A DNA stretch of 64,000 nt from Synechococcus sp. LTW-R (GTDB lineage Bacteria > Cyanobacteriota > Cyanobacteriia > PCC-6307 > Cyanobiaceae), in contig NZ_CP059060.1 in the NCBI RefSeq assembly GCF_014217875.1, forward strand, positions 1,364,001 to 1,428,000, written 5' to 3'. Position 1 is the stretch's first letter; each line of letters begins with the position of its first letter. The translations under genes and the position numbers were made by a program. Below are positions 60,085-64,000 of the stretch, piece after piece. Below the pieces are notes generated by a model, which was not told the DNA's origin, searched no databases, and saw only the letters and a program-made list of their open reading frames with translations.

Positions 60085-60327
60085 TTAGCCGTCGGCCAGC
60101 GTCCACCAGCCCAGGGCAGGACCCAAAAAGCGCACGGTCAACCAAAACACCACCAAGGCACCGATACCAATCCAGGCACCGCGCGTGGTGACCGAGACGA
60201 ATTGCTCACCTTGACGCTGGGTCAGGGGCAGCCAAGGGGCAATGCGGGGCGAGGTGTCCTTGGCCTTTTGGGCCTTCTTCTCCCGGGGGGGCAGGCCCTG
60301 TTCCGAGCGACGCTTGGCCTCTCCCAT
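60085..60327 (-). CDS. DUF2839 family protein, 80 aa
   Basis: Small cyanobacterial protein of unknown function. The N terminus MGEAKRRSEQGLPPREKKAQ is the family mark; one membrane helix lies near the C terminus (GAWIGIGALVVFWLTVRFLG). It lies 79 bases upstream of the DUF1815 gene on the same strand. Confidence 0.85.
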   Translation of the reverse strand: MGEAKRRSEQGLPPREKKAQKAKDTSPRIAPWLPLTQRQGEQFVSVTTRGAWIGIGALVVFWLTVRFLGPALGWWTLADG

Positions 60328-60373
60328 TGCTGCTGTGCTGCGCGGCGGGGCCAGGCTACGGGCACTGGGCCCA

Positions 60374-61810
60374 TTAGGGGTTGGGCAACAAACGGGTGAG
60401 CGCCACCCAGGGCTCCAGGGCCTCGAGCACCTGACGGCCCCAACCGCGCCGCTTCAAGCGCCCATCCAGCACCGCCAAGCGACCGCCGTTGCGGCGCAGA
60501 CCCGCGATCGAGCGCTGCAGACGTCCAAGGGCTTCCGGCAACAGCAGTTCCCGGAACCAATCGCGGCCCTCCAGCCTGAGCGCCGCAACCCGCGCCGCCG
60601 TGAGTGGATCCTCCAGGCTGGAGATGGGCAGGGTGGCCGCCACCAACTGACAGGGCAGGGGCAGCCGCTGTTGATGCTCCAGCCACCAGCTCCAGCTGCA
60701 GCAGATCACGCCATTGGCCTCAGGCGCGGTGAGCTCATGGCCCACCCGACTACCGAATTCAGCCGCCAAGGCGCTGGTCAGCCCCAGCCTCAGGCCCTCG
60801 TCATCCAGCAACACCACGGTGAGGCCGGCCTGGCCCAAGACCAAGCGGCGGCACTGATCCAGCAGGTGACTGGGGTAGTGGGGGGCGTTCGGCAGCGCCT
60901 GCCCCTGGGGCGCAAAGAGGGGCAGGGGATCCAGCAGGGGCGGATCCGCCAGGCTCACCTCCACCTGGGGCGTGAAGCCAAGCCCAGGGGAGGCGGGCTG
61001 CGGCCAAGGGCCCACCACCACCACGCCGCGACCACTCAAGAGCCCTGTCATCACCGCGCAGGGATCCAGGGGCTGGCGATGCAGGGTCCACTGCAGCAGC
61101 GTTGGGTTGACCGACGCCCAACTCGTCCAGTCCGCTCCTGCGGTCTTCAGCCAGTCGGGCCAGGGCTCGGGGAGTGGGGCTAACACCCCCAGCAGCTGCC
61201 GCAGGGGCGCCTCGTCCTCTGGGGTGATGGGCACCCGTTGCTGGGGGCCGCACGGACGCGCCAGCACCCGGCGACTGAGTCGCTCATGCAGCTGCAACAA
61301 ACTGGAGGCGGCCGCGGGGAGGCTTCGGCGCAATTGCTCCCAGTGGCCGGTGTCGATCACCACCTCCAGGGCCTGGCGCAGCAGCGGTTGCAGCAGCTCC
61401 CCCTCCGGGACGACTAACTGGCGGCCCTCCAAGTGCCCGCTCTGCCAGGCCGCCACCAAGGCGTCATGTTGCAGCAACCACAGGGGCGCGGCCCCGGGAG
61501 CCGTGGCCCCTTCCCAGCAGGGCAGGTTCAAGCCGACGGCCTGCAGCCGCGGCAATTCCACCGTCAACAAGCGCTGGCGCAGGGCGGGGCTGACGACCAG
61601 CGCCACGGGGCTGTTGTGCAAGGCCAAGGGCACCAAAAGGCCCAGCAGCCAGCTGGGGTCACTGCCGGGGGCCAGACGCACCAAGGTCTGGTCCGAGCGG
61701 CGCAAGCTGCGGGCCACCAGCCGGCTCAGGGTCAGGTGGTGGGGCCAGCGGGTTTCCCCCTCCTGACGGAGGAGCGCCTTGAGCTGTTGGTGGGCCTTGG
61801 CTTCCAACAT
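60374..61810 (-). CDS. DinG/Rad3-related protein lacking a P-loop
   Basis: About 478 residues from the ATG at 61810 (MLEAKAHQQLKALLRQEGET). The C-terminal region has RGWGRQVLEALEPW after LDGRLK, matching the last motif of DinG/XPD-like helicases, and ATLPISSLEDP resembles their LPF-S-DP stretch. The N-terminal half has TLSRLVARSLRR and VRLAPGSDPSWLLGLLVPLA where the Walker A would be, but no GxGK(S/T) and no DEAH box. So it is probably not an active ATPase. An upstream frame to 61858 was rejected because it overlaps tyrA. Confidence 0.72.
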   Translation of the reverse strand: MLEAKAHQQLKALLRQEGETRWPHHLTLSRLVARSLRRSDQTLVRLAPGSDPSWLLGLLVPLALHNSPVALVVSPALRQRLLTVELPRLQAVGLNLPCWEGATAPGAAPLWLLQHDALVAAWQSGHLEGRQLVVPEGELLQPLLRQALEVVIDTGHWEQLRRSLPAAASSLLQLHERLSRRVLARPCGPQQRVPITPEDEAPLRQLLGVLAPLPEPWPDWLKTAGADWTSWASVNPTLLQWTLHRQPLDPCAVMTGLLSGRGVVVVGPWPQPASPGLGFTPQVEVSLADPPLLDPLPLFAPQGQALPNAPHYPSHLLDQCRRLVLGQAGLTVVLLDDEGLRLGLTSALAAEFGSRVGHELTAPEANGVICCSWSWWLEHQQRLPLPCQLVAATLPISSLEDPLTAARVAALRLEGRDWFRELLLPEALGRLQRSIAGLRRNGGRLAVLDGRLKRRGWGRQVLEALEPWVALTRLLPNP

Positions 61811-61851
61811 CCGCGAATCGTAGGAAGCTGGGACGAGACACCTGTTCAGCG

Positions 61852-62712
61852 ATGACAACCCACTGGCGCGAGCGACCCATCGGGATCGTGGGCCTGGGGT
61901 TGATCGGCGGATCCCTGGGGCTTGATCTGCAGGCCGAGGGCCTCGAGGTGCGAGCCCTGGTACATCGCGCCCGCACGGCCGAACGGGCGCGGGAACGGGG
62001 GCTGGCCCAGCGGATCGAGACCGACCCGGCCGTGCTCGAGGACTGCGGCCTCGTGATCCTGGCCCTGCCCCTCGATCGCCTGCTGGATCCGGACCCCGCC
62101 CTGGTGGCGGCCTTGCCTGCGAACGCCGTGATCACCGATGTGGGCTCGGTCAAACAGCCCATCCAGGAGCGCTGGGACAAGCTCCACCGGCGTTTCCTGC
62201 CCAGCCATCCGATGGCAGGCACCGCCCAAGCCGGCGTCGAAGCCGGGCTCAGCGGCCTCTTTCAGGGCCGCCCTTGGGTCGCCACCCCCACGGCGGGGAC
62301 CGATTCAGACGCCCTGGCCTCGGTCCGGGCCTTAGCTGAAGCCGTCGGCGCCCACTGGCTGGAATGCCCAGCCGCGGCCCATGACCAGGCCGTCGCCCTG
62401 ATCTCCCACATGCCCGTTCTCGTCAGTGCTGCCCTGCTGAAAAGCGCCGATCAGGGGGGCAGCGCGGTTCAGGCCGAGAGCCTCGTGCGGGCCCTGGCCT
62501 CCAGTGGCTTTGCCGACACGAGCCGCATCGGCGGCGGCAACCCGGAACTGGGCACCTTGATGGCCCGCACCAACCGCAGCGCCGTCCTCGCGGCCCTGGA
62601 GCAGTACCAACGGCAACTGGGAGCGCTGCAAGGCCTGGTGGTGGAGGAGCAGTGGGAGGCCCTGCATCAGCAACTGAGCCGCTGCCAAGCCCTGCGGCCT
62701 GAATTCCTCTAG
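61852..62712 (+). CDS. tyrA: Prephenate/arogenate dehydrogenase
   Basis: NAD(P)-dependent step of tyrosine synthesis; cyanobacterial enzymes mostly use arogenate. The Rossmann motif is IGIVGLGLIGGSLGLDL at residues 10-26. ITDVGSVKQPI and SHPMAGTAQAGVEAG, with the catalytic His, follow. 286 residues with no chorismate mutase or ACT domain. It diverges from the DinG-like gene and its stop overlaps that of the next gene by 4 bases. Confidence 0.94.
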   Translation: MTTHWRERPIGIVGLGLIGGSLGLDLQAEGLEVRALVHRARTAERARERGLAQRIETDPAVLEDCGLVILALPLDRLLDPDPALVAALPANAVITDVGSVKQPIQERWDKLHRRFLPSHPMAGTAQAGVEAGLSGLFQGRPWVATPTAGTDSDALASVRALAEAVGAHWLECPAAAHDQAVALISHMPVLVSAALLKSADQGGSAVQAESLVRALASSGFADTSRIGGGNPELGTLMARTNRSAVLAALEQYQRQLGALQGLVVEEQWEALHQQLSRCQALRPEFL

Positions 62713-63998
62713 GCCTTCAGATCCAAGGAGCGCCCATGGCTTTGCAGGAGCTGCCGGCAGGCCATGAGGGCCGAGAGGCTCACCCCCGCGGTGCCCTCAC
62801 CCGGATAGATCGCATCACCACAGAGCCAGAGTCCGCTGAGGGGGCTGCGGCTGGCCAACCCAAAGGGACCAAAGCGGCTGGGGTGCTGCCCCAAACCACC
62901 CACAAAACCAAAGGGCCGCCCCGTCCAACCGGCAAAACCGCGCGGCGTCGCCAATTCGGCGTGGCGGTAGTGCTCGGGCTTCAGTCCCAAGAACGCCTCG
63001 AGCGCCGCCTGAATCCCAGCCAGCGCCTGCTGCTTGCGCTGCTGGTACTCCGGCTCCGGCAAGCCGAACCAGGGCTTGGCAGGGGTAAAGACACTGGCGA
63101 TCACGGTCGCCTGACCGGCCGGGGCCCGTCCATCGCCCTCGGCGCTGAAGGAGAGGAAGACGCTGCCGGGGTCCTGCCAATCCAACTGGGCATGCAGGCC
63201 GAGGGCCGGCGACAGCCGCTCGCGATTCACCGCGGCATAGAGCACCAACGCCCCGGAGGGGTCCGGGAAGCTGGCGATGCGCCGGCCATAGGCCGCCGGC
63301 AGCGCCTCTCCCAGGAGCTCGGGCAGGGTCTGGGGCGGCAGCGCACAGACGACATCGTTCGCCTGGAGGGCAAAAGACTTCTGGGCCGGCCCCTCGCCGC
63401 TGAGCTGCCAGCCGCTGGCCCCTGGACGCATCGCACTGACGCGGTGGCGCAGACGCAAACGACCGCCCTTGGCCGCGAGCACCTGCTCGAGGGCCGTGCA
63501 GAGCTGCTGCATCGACCCGTGGAGATGCCAAAGCCCCAGCGGTTCCTGGGCCATGGCCAACACCGTGGCCCCGTAGAGCGCCGCCGTGCGATCAGCCGGC
63601 TCTTGGGAATAGAGGCGCAGCTGGAGATCAAGAAAGCGACGCAGGCGCTGGTCCGCGCCGCAACCGGTCAGGACCAGCAGGTCCGCCACCGTTGCGGTCG
63701 TGAACAGGCCACTGGCCAAGGTGCCGGCCCCCATCGCCCCCAGCAGCTGGCGCAGATCCCAGAGGGTGCGCGGCGGCAGCACCGGATCCTTGGCCGCAAA
63801 GGTCCAATTGCTGCGGTGCAGCAGAGCGCAGAGGGCCCAGAAGCGTTCGCTTCCGGGGAATTGGCGTTGGCGCTCCAGACGCCAAGACTCGGGATCCCGC
63901 CAGAGCTGAACCGGGGCTTCAGCGGCGCGGAGCTGGACGCTGCAGCCGGGATCAAGGGGTGTGGCCGCGGGGAGCGGGGCACCGAAATGGGCCATCAG
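62709..63998 (-). CDS. CrtD-like carotenoid desaturase, 5' partial
   Basis: FAD-dependent oxidoreductase of the phytoene-desaturase superfamily, best fitting the cyanobacterial CrtD (C-3',4' desaturase) branch. About 430 residues are present, and the N-terminal FAD-binding GxGxxG lies beyond the window. The C-terminal FAD motif LWLCGDAIYPGEGTAGVSLS is clear, and GFVGGLGQHPSRFGPFGLAS precedes it. Substrate is inferred from resemblance; CrtH-type isomerase is the main alternative. Confidence 0.82.
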   Translation of the reverse strand: MMAHFGAPLPAATPLDPGCSVQLRAAEAPVQLWRDPESWRLERQRQFPGSERFWALCALLHRSNWTFAAKDPVLPPRTLWDLRQLLGAMGAGTLASGLFTTATVADLLVLTGCGADQRLRRFLDLQLRLYSQEPADRTAALYGATVLAMAQEPLGLWHLHGSMQQLCTALEQVLAAKGGRLRLRHRVSAMRPGASGWQLSGEGPAQKSFALQANDVVCALPPQTLPELLGEALPAAYGRRIASFPDPSGALVLYAAVNRERLSPALGLHAQLDWQDPGSVFLSFSAEGDGRAPAGQATVIASVFTPAKPWFGLPEPEYQQRKQQALAGIQAALEAFLGLKPEHYRHAELATPRGFAGWTGRPFGFVGGLGQHPSRFGPFGLASRSPLSGLWLCGDAIYPGEGTAGVSLSALMACRQLLQSHGRSLDLKA

Positions 63999-64000
63999 GC

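Overview
The window is a GC-rich chromosomal segment from a unicellular picocyanobacterium of the Synechococcus/Cyanobium type. The evidence is direct: photosystem I genes psaI and psaL, cytochrome b6f genes petB and petD, NDH-1 subunit ndhN followed by the clock-input gene ldpA, a ycf45-type ATPase, several cyanobacteria-only small families (DUF1815, DUF2839, DUF2973, DUF4278), a cyanobacterial LexA box in front of recA, and an rrn operon with tRNA-Ile and tRNA-Ala in the 16S-23S spacer. Species cannot be settled without a 16S or petB search.

Layout. 1-13135: housekeeping genes on both strands (1-Cys peroxiredoxin, anmK, ABC-F ATPase, HtrA protease, hrpB, a HAD phosphatase, xseA-xseB, a YihY membrane protein) with several small proteins between them. 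13197-19322: a complete minus-strand rrn operon (promoter, 16S, tRNA-Ile, tRNA-Ala, 23S, 5S, terminator). 19400-28831: a neutral invertase, petB-petD (minus), a C-terminal processing protease, an HD phosphohydrolase, and minC, minD, minE. The min genes are split by an opposite-strand block of two chromate-transporter halves and a phospholipase-D-like gene. 28866-31365: a minimal LuxR-type regulator, tRNA-Thr followed at once by a broken polysaccharide pyruvyl transferase, two very small minus-strand genes, and psaI-psaL. 31323-37042: glycosyltransferase, DUF819 membrane protein, NlpC/P60 peptidase, a penicillin-interactive serine hydrolase, tRNA-Ser, alr and an HNH nuclease. 37035-53787: the ribosomal protein supercluster on the minus strand from rplC to rpmE, also carrying secY, adk, rpoA and truA, and ending in prfA. 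54179-64000: ndhN-ldpA-ycf45, tRNA-Gln, a HAD hydrolase, recA, DUF1815, DUF2839, a degenerate DinG-like protein, tyrA and a partial CrtD-like desaturase.

How the genes work together: most of the window is translation (about 27 ribosomal proteins, rRNAs, 5 tRNAs, prfA, truA), protein export (secY), transcription (rpoA), photosynthetic electron transport (petB, petD, psaI, psaL, ndhN), cell division (minCDE), envelope or peptidoglycan turnover (anmK, alr, NlpC, serine hydrolase) and DNA repair (recA, xseAB). I found no CRISPR array, insertion sequence, prophage, toxin-antitoxin pair or clear defence island.

No large unknown system is visible. The observations most worth following are a 57-residue protein with a compact twin CX3C motif, a Nif11-like small protein ending in a Gly-Gly-Leu tail, the split min operon with a frameshifted phospholipase gene, the truncated pyruvyl transferase behind tRNA-Thr, a DinG-like protein without a P-loop, an 8-residue duplication-like insert in PetB, and intrinsic terminators placed directly in front of truA, secY and prfA inside the ribosomal protein cluster. 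All coordinates and translations were read by eye; family names come from motif recognition, not from database searches.
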